A stretch of 64,000 nt of DNA from Neodontobutis hainanensis. Taxonomy: Eukaryota > Chordata > Actinopteri > Gobiiformes > Odontobutidae. The stretch spans positions 62,001-126,000 of the forward strand of contig JALDNG010000419.1 of the NCBI GenBank assembly GCA_024349245.1. The letters run 5' to 3'. The notes beneath the pieces were generated by a model. That model was not told the DNA's origin. It saw only the letters and a program-made list of their open reading frames with translations, and made no database searches. Positions 32,252 through 44,805 of this stretch are shown one piece after another (position 1 is the first letter of the stretch; each line of letters opens with the position of its first letter). A program made the translations under genes and the position numbers.

Positions 32252-35058
32252 CAATATATTCATCCCATCCTCTGCAGGAGTAGACACCTCCATCTGAGAC
32301 TCTGACACGAGCTGAATTTTCTTTCATCGTTTCCCTCTGAGAGTCAGAGTCTGAGTTTTGTCTGAACCATTCATAAGTTCCTTTAAAGCCCTGGACTTCA
32401 CAGCTCAGAGTCACACTGCTCTGTTCTGGGATGGTGTCACTGGAGGTTTTCAGATGGACTCTGCGTGTCTTTGCTGAAAATACAACAGAATTAGAAATGC
32501 AAGAAAATGGTTACATTTACTAAGTTTAATGTAGGACATTGTGAAAGAAGTATTATTGTTTGTTTGTTTTTGTGAATAAAAGAACAGCTGAAAAATAATC
32601 TATTGGTCCCACATGAGTAAAAAAATAAATAACTGAAATGAACATTTGCCAAAATAATGTCTCTTTGTTAAAGTGAGAGATCTGTGAACAGTGTGAAAGC
32701 AACACTGAGTCTCTGAGATATAAAGACTGTTCAGGACCCTCCAGAGTCACATGATCACCTGTGTTCACAAAACTGAAATAAAGAAGAACCACAAACATTG
32801 AATGAATAAACAAAGAAATACACATGTTTACATTAAAGGTGTGTAGTTTAAACCATATTTACATTTATCATGGCAGTAAAGTTCAAAAGTGTTCCTCAAA
32901 GCACCAACCCAGTATGACACAGAACTCTGAAGTACAGTTTACTGTAGTGTTGACCATTTCTTTTAACGTCAAAGACACTCATAACACTATAATATAGTCT
33001 CTGTGAGTGACTTTAGTCAGACTAAAGACAACTACAGATAGAAATATCAAAAGTAAAAGTTAAACAACTCACTTTGCACTTTCTTCTCTCTGCTCCACAG
33101 TGTTGTGAGATCTGGAGCCCTTTCTCCTCTACATCTGTAGTGTCCACTGTCAGACTCAGTAACTCTGGAGATTGTATATTCTCTTGTTGTTTGATGTAGG
33201 ACTGAACCGGTCCTGCTCCACTGATACGTCCACTCAGTGTTTCCTCTGTCCTCAATCTCACATCTGAGAGTGACACTGTCTCCAGAAAAGATCTCAGATC
33301 AGTTTGGTGACACTGTCGTACTGTATAAAAAGGAAAAAATACATCATAAAAAAGTGTATATTTTTGTAAATATCATAATAATAACTATAGTGAAATAATT
33401 TATAATTAAATACATTTGTTACTGTTTTATTTTTTTCCAAATATATTGTTGGAATTCAAAAACAAAAAGTTTGCTCTCTCTCTTTAAAAGTTAAAAATAT
33501 ATCAAAAATATAAAATGATATATTCCATGTAATGTAAACTTATTGACTTTAAATGTAACAAATATTTCCAATGTTTGAGCTTTAAACAAACTCTTTCATT
33601 TTCTGAACTATGCATTTACTTTTTTAAATAAATATAAATGTAATTCTTTGCAAATAAATTGTTGGAATTCAATACAACACAAACACAAATGGGCTAAAGC
33701 ACTAAAAGAAAATATATTAAATATAATAATAATAATTATACTTTTAAGCTTTAAACACCTTAATTTGTTCCAAGAACCACTTTTTGTTACAGTGACTTTT
33801 ATTTTTATTTCAGATCTAGTTTTAAAAACATAACTGTACTCACCAGTTTCTAAAACAGTGACAGTGTTACTTTCAGATGTGTCGATATATTCATCCCATC
33901 CTCTGCAGGAGGAGACACCTCCATCTGAGACTCTGACAAGAGCTGAGTTTTCTTTCATTCTCTCTCTCTGAGAGTCAGAGTCTGAGTTTTGTCTGGTCCA
34001 TTCATAAGTTCCTTTAAAGCCCTGGACTTCACAGCTCAGAGTCACACTGCTCTGTTCTGGGATGGTGTCACTGGATTTTTCAGATGGACTCGTGTCTTTG
34101 CTGAGGAGAGAACAATATTAGAAAAACACAGTCAGTGAACCACAAAGATGACGTAGACTTCTGCAGACTGGAAATGGTGATAGTTTTTAGATTTATTTGT
34201 TGTTGGAGAAAAAGCTGCTCTTAAAATGTTTTAAACCTCTCAGAAACATGTCAAAGGTTTGATGTGTTTAAAATACTGACCTGTTACCTTCAGTTCTTTC
34301 TTTGTGGACTGTTGTTCCCAAGAGGAAAAACAAAAATAAGAACCCTGATCTGAGGTTGTCACTGAAGAGATCATCAGTTCGACTGGGGCAGTACGTTGTA
34401 TCCAAAGGTGTGTGTCCTCAGTCACAAGTGATCCATCTTTGTAAAAGTACAAATTTCCTTGACTATCTTGAACACAACGCAGAGTCACATTGTCACCTGT
34501 GTAAACAAAAGTAAAGTTAACAAAATGAAACTGCTTTAGAATAATACACATACAATGATAAACACAAAAAGAAACATGTCAGAGTTTTTCATTAAAGGCA
34601 ACAGTTCAAGGCAGTTTATTTCAACATCATTACATTTATTAACACCAGATGCAGTGTAGAGTGAGAGTGTATTTCCTCAAAGCACCAACACAGTTTGGCC
34701 CAGGACTCTGAATTATAATTGACTGTAGTGTTGACAGTTTCTCAAGTCTTCATGTCAAAGATGTAAAATTAAGCCCTGTGTTTTAAGAACAGACTAAAGA
34801 CAAGTGTGGATAAGTGCTACACAAGTCCTCACGACACCATCCAGTGCAACAAAGAGATTCCAACCAGTGACATTTTTACTTTAAACACTGTCACAGGCAA
34901 CAATATAAGTCACAAACACAGTGAGTGTATTTCTTGACGTCATAATGGGCCCAGGTGTCATATCCCTGTCCTATAGACTTTAGATGTTGACCTGTTTAAA
35001 GTCAAAGTGTTGTAAACTCACAGATGAGCCCCAGAGTCCAGACCAGAGAGGGTCCCAT
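32252..35058 (-). pseudogene. FcR-like five-Ig-domain gene, left arm
   Basis: Exons on the minus strand: signal peptide (35,022-35,058, MGPSLVWTLGLI), Ig1 (34,281-34,496, open, GDNVTLRC...GSYFC), Ig2 (33,844-34,100), Ig3 (33,073-33,320, EWTYQWSR...GHYRCRGER), a degraded Ig1-like block (about 32,640-32,775) and Ig5 (32,252-32,473, SVTLSCEVQGFKGTYEW...GVYSCRGWDEY). Exon borders and phases mostly hold. Ig2 is out of phase after a 1-base loss and Ig3 has a TGA where the paralogue at 9.1 kb has Trp. Both defects are shared with the right arm. No membrane exon follows; the coding sequence runs into the ATPase fragment. Confidence 0.8.
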
Positions 35059-35640
35059 CCTCACATCCAGCGCTCGTCACTCTGCCTCTGACAAACTCCA
35101 GCTCATTACAGGCTTCATCTACAGCACTCACAGAGGAAGAGGAGGGTACCTTTGATGAAGATATGTTTAACTGGTCTGCACTTCCTTTTTCACACTTACC
35201 TCACACAGACACTGAACCACAGCTTTCACACTTTGAGACTTTTCTCACAGTCGACCCATCATGCAACACCTGTTTAGAATAAAATAAAAATAGAATACAT
35301 TTTAAATAATCATTAAACTATATGCATCACATGTAAGTCGGCAGTTAGCAGTAGAAGTGACACCTGTAGCACTAAAATATTGTAAACAACTAAATACAGT
35401 CTGATCATTGTGTGGCGCGAGGGAGAGAGAGAGAGATGATGATGGTCAAATTAGGAGGGTTGCTTGTGCACACAAGCACGTGCTTGTCTAATGGTAGACC
35501 TACAATTTATCCAATAGGCTATACTCGTTACTTGGTCCAACTACGCCACCTCAGGAATTTCACCTGAAGAATCAGATTGCTTATCCCCTTTAAGGCACGC
35601 ATAGGTTCTCCACCGAACATAGGCTACGACAGCCACGTTA

Positions 35641-35727
35641 CATTGAGTCAAGCTTTATTTTTACAATGGCACAATAATAATTAAATTGTTCACTCTACAC
35701 CAATAAAAACATTTACCACAACCACAC

Positions 35728-35764
<37 letters not shown>

Positions 35765-36640
35765 CACACGCACACACAGATAACCACCGTATTTGTTAAA
35801 AGTACCCAACAACCCGTCGCCAATACAAAATAGTCCAATAGCAGCGGTTGTTTTGATACAAAAACACAAACAAAAGACGCAAACTGACCACGACCATAAA
35901 CAATAAGAAAGAGAAGAGGCAAAGCAGCAGAGTCGACACCTAGTGCCGCTGTTCCAGCTGAGCAATTAAATGTATCCGGCCAAACCGCTTCAAGTCATCC
36001 AGCCTATAGGAAATATTACGGAGTTATGGTTCAGCCCCAAAACCCATCCAAGCAATCTATCCCCCCATGTGTATGACCTACCGCTTTGACGTGCACAATT
36101 GCGTGAGCTTTTGTCCAACTCACGGTACCGGCAATTGTAATAAGAGCGGTCCACTTCACAGGACCGCGGAGGAGCCCCATCAAATTGACGATGAGAGGAG
36201 ACGGAGAGCACAGCCGCACAGCAAAACTACGAAAAGAATCCCAATTAATGTTTTAACCCTCATAACCCACGGCAACAACGCGCGCTTACCGTGTTCAAGG
36301 ATGGCCAACAGTCAAGCCGCGAGCTGGGAAAAGATACAGCGCAGGGCCTCCAGATACAGCGGCACTACAGAATGTTGTAAATTAGTAACCGAGGCTTGCG
36401 TGTTAAACTTACAGATTTAGTATTACTACCTGTGATGACGGATGAAACCAGAAACCAGGTGACCCGGAAATGCGTGAGGTCAAAGGGAGCGCAAGGAGAC
36501 GAGCGCTTTATAGTCTGCCAACCAGCGCTGCGAGCGGCAGGTAAGAATATTACCCGCCAGCGAAATAAACTACGAGTTAAAACCCCACTATACCCGTCCT
36601 GCTACATTCGTTATATGAACCTGTTGATCTTTACTCCGTT
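35641..36640 (-). promoter_or_regulatory. GC-rich promoter-like or LTR-like block, left arm
   Basis: On the minus strand a TATA-like GACTATAAAGCGC lies near 36,505. About 850 bp downstream come a CA/TG microsatellite (35,722-35,779) and an AATAAA (35,653-35,658). It is unusually GC-rich for the window and lies upstream of the Ig signal exon. It could be a solo LTR starting TGTAGCAGGACGGG, but I found no clear target duplication. Confidence 0.35.
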
Positions 36641-39170
36641 AGATATATTGAGTACTAAGAAAAACATTGAAGATCAGTGTAAGAACTAAAGGAAATAGAT
36701 GTGTTACTTCTTCTTGACTCTAAAATGACACTGAGACAAAGAAGGAGCAACTATGAACTGTATTGTCGTCTTGAAGCTGAAGGAGAGATAACATCATTCT
36801 TGTTCAGAAACGTGTTAGATACTTCTCTTTTGTGGTTATTGTTCTGTAGAGGTTTATAATTGTTTGTGTGTTTGTCAGAACTGAAGCTACAGTACAGCTC
36901 ACAGAGGAGTGAGATAAAGTGTGTCATTGAACGTCATAGAAATGTGTGGCTTTTGACCTAAAAATGAAACAAGTGCAGTGACACACTTTAAAAACTGAAT
37001 GTGCTGGGGTTCAAGGAGCAGTGTTGTCGTCCTGGGCCTGATCCTCTCTGTTAGTGTTCATCCATGAGTTAAAGTCAGATCCTGGTTCATTCTGGTTTCT
37101 GACTGAACTCTATAGTCTCCAGATCTGTGAACAGTTTGAAGGGAGAAAACACTCACAGCTGAGCAGCTCCAGGAGAATCGCTCACGAGATGCTGCGCGCT
37201 CCTGCCAAGGTGGAGCGGAGCTACAGGTGACAGCTGAAGCTAAGGTTAGGAGATGGTGAAACAGTTTATTTTGTTGCTTTAATGGAGGTTTCAAAATTCC
37301 CTTTCTTTCATTTCCAGTGCGGACACAAACTCCTGTCCATCAGTTTAATCATCTATAAGTCTAATCAGCACAATCAGCAAATATAATAACTACATAATCA
37401 TTTAAAACCTATAGTAAATCATCAATTCATTGTAATCCATGTAAAGCTCTGCTGCAGTGCCTTATAGTGTCTTGGTGGGACTCTTGAATATTTGTAGCAG
37501 TGGTGGTCAAACCAAGGCCCAAGGACCCAATACTGGCTGTTCAATCTGCCAAGCATTAACTACTAATTTAATAATAATTAAAGACAGCAGATATTATATT
37601 GACATTAACAATTAATTGAGTTTTAGAGTTTTTTCACTGGAGTCTCCTCAAAGGCCATATGTCTGATATTCCAAGAAACTGAACTCAAAGTCAGCCGCTT
37701 CTTTTCTACCGAGCCAAATACAAACCAGCCAAGTTACAGACTTTTATTTCTAGTTTGTTCACCCTGCTGTAGGGTGTTACTGTTCAGTAAAATTATTTTG
37801 TGTAGCAGCTGACGATCTTTAAAATATACAACATTTATTCACTGTTTTAATAAATCTGCTTGCACCAATAAATACAAACAATTCAAGCTGCAGTGAGTCC
37901 AACTGAAGGGCATTTAAAGTCACTCTACCTCAAATTTAACAACAAACCTTAACACACATCACAGATTAAGCAAGACTCTAGCTCAACTCAACACAAAGAT
38001 TGTTTTTCACGTCACAATCTGTTCGAATAATAATCTGAATACTTTACGGACACAGTTACAAGTTTAGTCACATTTATCGATCCGCTCTGAAGACCGACAC
38101 TGGTATTCTCCGCTCATCATGCAATGGTAAGTGTTTATCCGGTGTAGAAATGAGACACATTTGGATTATTTCTCAACTCAACATCTAAAATACAAAGGAA
38201 GAAGAAACAAAGATGAATATCGACAGAAAATAAAGGTGCATTACCTTCAGCATGTCCAATGAAGACAAGGATATTCAGCACTGAAAATCAGAAATGTCAA
38301 TATATAAGCAATCAAAGAAACTTAATATACAGCAACATTCTCACATTTTAATAGAAAAACCAAAGACAAAATGTGTGTCATTTTATAACGGCAAAAGTGA
38401 GAGCTCTGAATTAAAGAAGGTATGTTTAAAAGCTGGTGTTTCTTCTTTTTCAACTTGTTACTTTCTTATTTATTAAGACAAAACTTGCAAAACCTTCACT
38501 GGCACACTTTCTAACACATATACAGTAAATATAATAAAATATATGCCTTTGTAGTTTATAGATATTGGTAATGTTTTAAAAAGGTGTGTCAGTAAAGTTT
38601 TTACAGTGCATGATCACATGTCACAGATTGATCTCCTCTTTACAAGGGTTTACATAAGGATTAGAAAACATTAATGTATAAAGTTATTTAGAGGTAGTCC
38701 TTAAGAAAAGTGAAAGCAAATTTTATATATAACACTGGTTAATGGTTTACAACCCATTAAGAACCTTTTATTAATGAATGTACAGTAAATTTTAATCTTA
38801 GAAGCTAAATAACTTATTGCTTTACAATTGGATTAACACATTTATAAGGTATTTGCAGTGTGAAAATAATAATTTGTTAATACATTGTAAATATCTTATT
38901 TTCAGACTATATTCCAAAGCAGGAGTTTCAAACACTTTTAGTTCAGGAAACACAATCTGAAGTGGACCAGTAAAAGAATAGAATAAAAACCTATAAATAA
39001 CAACAACTCCTTGTTATTCTTTGGTCTAAAGTGCAAAGAGGTACAATTACATTATAATGTCAGTGATCTCATTAATCACAGACCAAAAAGGTTAATGTTG
39101 GCTGTCGAGAGATTGTCTTTTGTCCATGTGGAGCTACCGTAGTTCATCATGTGTGTGTTTTCACAAACTC
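36641..39170. other. no supported gene, left arm
   Basis: Non-coding on present evidence. Mirrored by about 46,539-49,085. A small block near 37,150-37,290 has open frames on the minus strand (LLELLSCEC in the mirrored copy) but no recognised domain. Confidence 0.45.
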
Positions 39171-39178
39171 ATTCTCAC

Positions 39179-40906
39179 CATAGACATACATAAGAAAGGC
39201 TAGATGTCTCACGGCGCAGTCTCTGACGGCATCACCGGCGGCCATCTTGAAACAGGCAAGCTTCCTATCGGACTCCATGGTACCTGATGTAAGGTGAGTG
39301 ATCTGCACGAACATAAATACTTTTATCTCGCTGAAATCTTGACGGATTTACAAAATGTTTGATTTCTTACAAGCGTTAATAATGTGGCTATAATTCTGGA
39401 TGCGTGAACATGTTGAAATTGCAGCTTTTCTTTTCGAAAGACGACTTAATCGTGCAGCATAGTTGTGTATCACGGCTAACGTTACTTGTGCAAGTTATCA
39501 AGGCTGAGACCACCATCGAGCTGTTCAGTTATAGTTTTACTGACACCAATAACGATTTTATGACAACCAATTTTTTTATCTATATTACAGTCATTGTGAA
39601 TGTGGTTGTAGTTATTAGCTGGCTTTGAATGAGACCTAACGTTAGTAGTTACAGTTGAGCTGCTACCCAGCAATTTTACATCAGTGGGAGAGGCAGAATT
39701 GCTCTTTCTTTTCAATGTAACTTAAGTTGCACATGATTTCCAATCGGTTTGGTTTGTTAAAAACATCTTATTATTTTTATTTTTGTAAAATGTGTTTTCT
39801 GAAGACATGCACAATAACCCTAACCCTAAGACATACACAGTACCTGGAAGTGTCACAAACCATTTTGAGTATATAGAAAAATGCCTGTATTTGTATCTGT
39901 TTGCCGAATTTATCACCACTGATACAGTCTGAACTGTATGATAATGTCATGCAACTTAATTTATATGGAAAGATCATTCAGGGGTGGCTAGTTCAGTTCT
40001 AGTTTTTTTAAGCATAAAACATTTTTAAAGCATGTATTTAATATCTGTATACTATACTCCATATATATATATATATATTTTAAGGTGGCTGGAATAACAA
40101 TCCTAATGCCAGCCAGTTCAAGTACATCTTCAGGAAGCTGATGGCCCGGTGTGGGGTTGTTAAACCATGCAGGCAATGTGACAGCACAGGATGACACAGA
40201 GTCCCTCCCAGCTGTCATTGTCACCTTTACAAGCCTGTCAGCTGTAGATATGTCCTCTGCAACAAATAAATAAATAGACTTTTGTGTAATTATTCCATAT
40301 TTTGTGTAGTAATTCTATATCAGAACCCTGATATACAATCCAAATAGTCTACAAGAAACTTCAGAGTGTTACCAAGAGGTTACCACACAGTAAGCCTTTA
40401 TTATGCATGTCTATCTTTTGGGTAACCAAAAGTCCTATGGGGAGTTTTGATAGGGCATTTTACAAAACGCATGAGCATACCGTGGCAAATCAGTGGTCTA
40501 AAGTACTCATATTTCATTATATATTGATCTGCTTTTGTACACAGCTTTACAAGACCTGGTGCTTGGGCTCAGTTGTGTTTCTAAAGTCATATCAAGAGAC
40601 CTAGAAGCTGAAATGTGGTCAGTTGAGATGCTTGTTATCCAGCAGAAAGAAAAACAATATTCTAGCCTCTATAACTCTGTGCAAGTACTTCACATAATTA
40701 TTCTGATTCTTTCCTAAGAAACTACAGGGTCTCAGTTTTCTAAAGAGGTCAGGCATTTGATGGTAGGCAAAAATGGCTGGGAACAGTGATCTCTGAAGTA
40801 GGCGCAGTGCAATGTCAAGGGGAAAAGCCTAGTAAATGGCCCAATCCTCAAGAAGTTAAAATAAACGTAATAATTCAAATTATCTTATTATAATAACATT
40901 ATAAAA

Positions 40907-40947
<41 letters not shown>

Positions 40948-41259
40948 TTCCTTGGGCGTGTGTATATTCATTGCATCTCTATGTTCTGTTCAATGTTATT
41001 TTCTTATGGAAGTCCATGGTTATAATTATTCATAAGTATGCAGTGTCATAAGTATATCTTTGACGTTTATAAAAACTAAACTGTTTAAAAATCGGTAGAA
41101 AATTTAGCAAGTTATGGTTATTTAAAAGTACATGCACCATTAAAACACAATGTTACGAGTGAGCAAGCTGCCTGTGACAAGATGGCCGCCAGTTGCGGAC
41201 GTCAACCTCCATTGGCCAACAGCGGACGAGACATCTAGCCTTTCTTATGTATGTCTATG
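39179..41259. mobile_element. 2.08-kb element with long terminal inverted repeats, left arm
   Basis: Flanked by 8-bp direct repeats ATTCTCAC (39,171-39,178 and 41,260-41,267). Ends are inverted repeats CATAGACATACATAAGAAAG with homology continuing to GGCGGCCATCTTG. It contains a TA microsatellite (40,910-40,944) and short frames without a known transposase domain. The 8-bp duplication fits hAT or P superfamilies, and the CA...TG ends favour P-like. Confidence 0.8.
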
Positions 41260-42084
41260 ATTCTCACAATATATCTTTGAAGCTAATGTTTTGCTAGCAT
41301 AAACGTATTTAACGAAGGAGCCTTTATGCACTTTCGCTGACCTTTCGGCTACAGATAAAAACAGACAGGTTTCCCATTCTCCTCAGAGAATAAATAGAAA
41401 GTGGTCATTTTTTGCAGAATTTTACACCTTGTGTCTACTTTTCTCTGTCACAGAGTTATTTTTACAGCAAAAGACAAAAGAATAAAACAAACTTACCATT
41501 TATGGGACCAGATGGTGCACTGCTGCCCTCTGCTGTTCAGTCCTGGGAGTCAGTGTTGTGTTGTGTTCTCTACTATTACTAAAACACTGCGACCACAGTG
41601 GACAAAATAGAAATAGCAGTTACCTGGATTTAAAACGATAGAAAATTTTCTTTTTTCCATCCCTGTATCAGATTTCACTTTCTCCCAAAAGCAGCTGAGG
41701 GACCTCCCCTGCTTCTTTTTTATTTAAAAAATATCAAACTGTAGTTAGTTAGCTTAGCATTAGCTTAGCCACATACGGCATTTATCTCTGCTTTGTAAAA
41801 CATTACATTATTGAATTGACAGAATTTATTGGGTTTCACGTTGCCTCCATTTTCTCTGTTGCAGTTATTCTGTAATAAAAGACACATTCAGCAGATATTA
41901 ATCTTCCTGGAGCATTTATGACACGCCAGTGTCGACCAATGGCAGCGCACTCTTTTCAATGTAATGTTCAATGTTCACAGCTGTACCCAAAGTACAAACA
42001 TGTCACAAATGCTAAAAAATTAAGTTTGCTAGGAAAAATAAACAATACATGAGATTTTTAATGCAAACAAGTGCAGATTTGAGG

Positions 42085-42349
42085 ATGACTCTCTTCAGTT
42101 TGGGCTCTAGGGTTCCTCTGTGAGTCTTTAAAACTCTGTCTTCATTTGTTCTTTATTTAGGTTTGATTAGTTCTATCGATGTTGAGTCTGTGTCCTTTAT
42201 AACGTTTACAAAGATGGATTACCAGTGCTCGAGGGCACAAACCATCAGTTTAAACAAACCTCTGCCGACACACTCAGAGTCAGATCAGGGTTTTTACTCA
42301 TGTGGGACCAACACAAAAGCACAATCTAAGTAAAGACTGAGGGTAACAG
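42085..42349 (+). pseudogene. signal-peptide and Ig-domain remnant, left arm
   Basis: A signal-like exon (42,085-42,119, MTLFSLGSRVPL, GTGAG donor) is followed by a broken Ig block ending SESDQGFYSCGTNTKAQS then a stop and an ACAG/GTCAG donor at 42,349. It resembles the Ig1 exon of the neighbouring FcR-like gene. It points toward the palindrome centre. Confidence 0.6.
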
Positions 42350-42571
42350 GTCAGGATATCAGAGCAAAGAAAACAAATACTTTTAATATAAAGATTACAT
42401 TTGACATTTGCTTTTTAATTTGGTCTCCTACACAACAAAGCTTAATGTTAAAATATAAAAACCCTTGAAATAAAATGGCAATAAGCTTAGAAATAACATT
42501 TGTACTTTTATAAGGTGTGTCTGTGTTGTTCTGTGTGTCCTGCAGGGGCGCTGTGTCCTCTTAGGTTTCTG

Positions 42572-43128
42572 GCCTTCTCTCGAGCTGAAAAGCATTTTAA
42601 AGCAATAAAAACAAAACTGGCATTACTTTTGAACCGAAGGTGATGGAGAAATTCCATGCCTCTTGTAGCTTGGCCCTGGCCCTACAAGGCACAGCTGGTT
42701 TGAATGCAATTGGACTTTTAGTTAGTTTGCAATACTCAAGCTTAGAACCCACATTCCAGTGTGTATTGTGCCTGTGTCTGAGCAGAGCCATGTAGCAGCT
42801 GCATTTGGCCAAAACCTGGTCTTTTGGAGCTCTAAATGGCACTGTTATGTGTTCCCAGCTGCGTTCTGCTGCAGCTTGAGCAGCCACAGGCCGGCAGTAG
42901 CGTATCATATAAAATAAATAATAATAATAAAAATAATAAAAAATTTGACCACCGGCCGATTCGCCTGAAATGGACCGGCCGTTCGGGATTGTTCCCGTAT
43001 TCCCGAGCCAATCCGTCCCTGGGGACAAAGTTAAAGGCTCGCTGTGAAGAAACGAGAGAAACCACCACAAGAGGCTTCAAACTCACAGATGGATCTCTCA
43101 CATCAAGTCAACACTGTACAGTGTGCTG
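42572..43128. other. palindrome spacer
   Basis: 557 bp present once. The right half (about 42,945-43,025) has GGCCGATTCGCCTGAAATGG and GGGATTGTTCCCGTATTCCC ending CCGTCCCTGGGG. This resembles the terminal region of a teleost hAT-type DNA transposon. The left half has a long open minus-strand frame (about 42,600-42,860) of unknown nature. Confidence 0.6.
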
Positions 43129-43355
43129 CAGAAACCTAAAGTCTGAGGACACAGCGCCCCTGCAGGACACACAGAACAACACAGACACACCTTATAAAAG
43201 TACAAATGTTATTTCTAAGCTTATTGCCATTTTATTTCAAGGGTTTTTATATTTTAACATTAAGCTTTGTTGTGTAGGAGACCAAATTAAAAAGCAAATG
43301 TCAAATGTAATCTTTATATTAAAAGTATTTGTTTTCTTTGCTCTGATATCCTGAC

Positions 43356-43620
43356 CTGTTACCCTCAGTCTTTACTTAGATTGTGCTTTTGTGTTGGTCC
43401 CACATGAGGTAAAAACCCTGATCTGACTCTGAGTGTGTCGGCAGAGGTTTGTTTAAACTGATGGTTTGTGCCCTCGAGCACTGGTAATCCATCTTTGTAA
43501 GCGTTATAAAGGACACAGACTCAACATCGATAGAACTAATCAAACCTAAATAAAGAACAAATGAAGACAGAGTTTTAAAGACTCACAGAGGAACCCTAGA
43601 GCCCAAACTGAAGAGAGTCA
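43356..43620 (-). pseudogene. signal-peptide and Ig-domain remnant, right arm
   Basis: Mirror copy of 42,085-42,349. One extra G in the CATGAGGTAAAAACCC segment adds a further frame break relative to the left arm. Confidence 0.55.
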
Positions 43621-44445
43621 TCCTCAAATCTGCGCACTTGTTTGCATTAAAAATCTCATGTATTGTTTATTTTTCCTAGCAAACTTAATTTTTTAGCATT
43701 TGTGACATGTTTGTACTTTGGGTACAGCTGTGAACATTGAACATTACATTGAAAAGAGTGCGCCGCCATTGGTCGACACTGGCGTGTCATAAATGCTCCA
43801 GGAAGATTAATATCTGCTGAATGTGTCTTTTATTACAGAATAACTGCAACAGAGAAAATGGAGGCAACGTGAAACCCAATAAATTCTGTCAATTCAATAA
43901 TGTAATGTTTTACAAAGCAGAGATAAATGCAGTATGTGGCTAAGCTAATGCTAAGCTAACTAACTACAGTTTGATATTTTTTAAATAAAAAAAGAAGCAG
44001 GGGAGGTCCCTCAGCTGCTTTTGGGAGAAAGTGAAATCTGATACAGGGATGGAAAAAAGAAAATTTTCTATCGTTTTAAATCCAGGTAACTGCTATTTCT
44101 ATTTTGTCCACTGTGGTCGCAGTGTTTTAGTAATAGTAGAGAACAACACAACACTGACTCCCAGGACTGAACAGCAGAGGGCAGCAGTGCACCATCTGGT
44201 CCCATAAATGGTAAGTTTGTTTTATTCTTTTGTCTTTTGCTGTAAAAATAACTCTGTGACAGAGAAAAGTAGACACAAGGTGTAAAATTCTGCAAAAATG
44301 ACCACTTTCTATTTATTCTCTGAGGAGAATGGGAAACCTGTCTGTTTTTATCTGTAGCGAAAGGTCAGCGAAAGTGCATAAAGGCTCCTTCGTTAAATAC
44401 GTTTATGCTAGCAAAACATTAGCTTCAAAGATATATTGTGAGAAT

Positions 44446-44756
44446 CATAGACATACATAAGAAAGGCTAGATGTCTCGTCCGCTGTTGGCCAATGGAGGT
44501 TGGCGTCCGCAACTGGCGGCCATCTTGTCACAGGCAGCTTGCTCACTCGTAACATTGTGTTTTAATGGTGCATGTACTTTTAAATAACCATAACTTGCTA
44601 AATTTTCTACCGATTTTTAAACAGTTTAGTTTTTTATAAGCGTCAAAGATATACTTATGACACTGCATACTTATGAATAATTATAACCATGGACTTCCAT
44701 AAGAAAATAACATTGAACAGAACATAGAGATGCAATGAATATACACGCCCAAGGAA

Positions 44757-44805
<49 letters not shown>

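Larger units (their letters stand above)
23071..42571. repeat. left arm of giant inverted duplication (about 19.5 kb)
   Basis: Every recognisable block here reappears in reverse complement in 43,129-62,611. Coordinates of matching points sum to about 85,700-85,722, drifting only by small indels. Examples are the signal-peptide start (35,058 and 50,664) and the first Ig exon (34,281-34,496 and 51,226-51,441). The inner border is near 42,571 and the outer border is the end of the provirus 3' LTR. Confidence 0.93.

Noticed and set aside
35690..35965. Cysteine/valine-rich frames over the CA repeat
   Set aside because: Produced by translation of a dinucleotide microsatellite.
39404..40717. Short frames in the 2.08-kb element as genes
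   Set aside because: Frames of 60-80 codons on both strands, no recognised domains and no splice support.
42597..43070. 157-codon minus-strand frame across the spacer
   Set aside because: No recognised domain, spans what look like two unrelated sequence blocks, and includes low-complexity YYFYYYYL coding from an AATAAT repeat.
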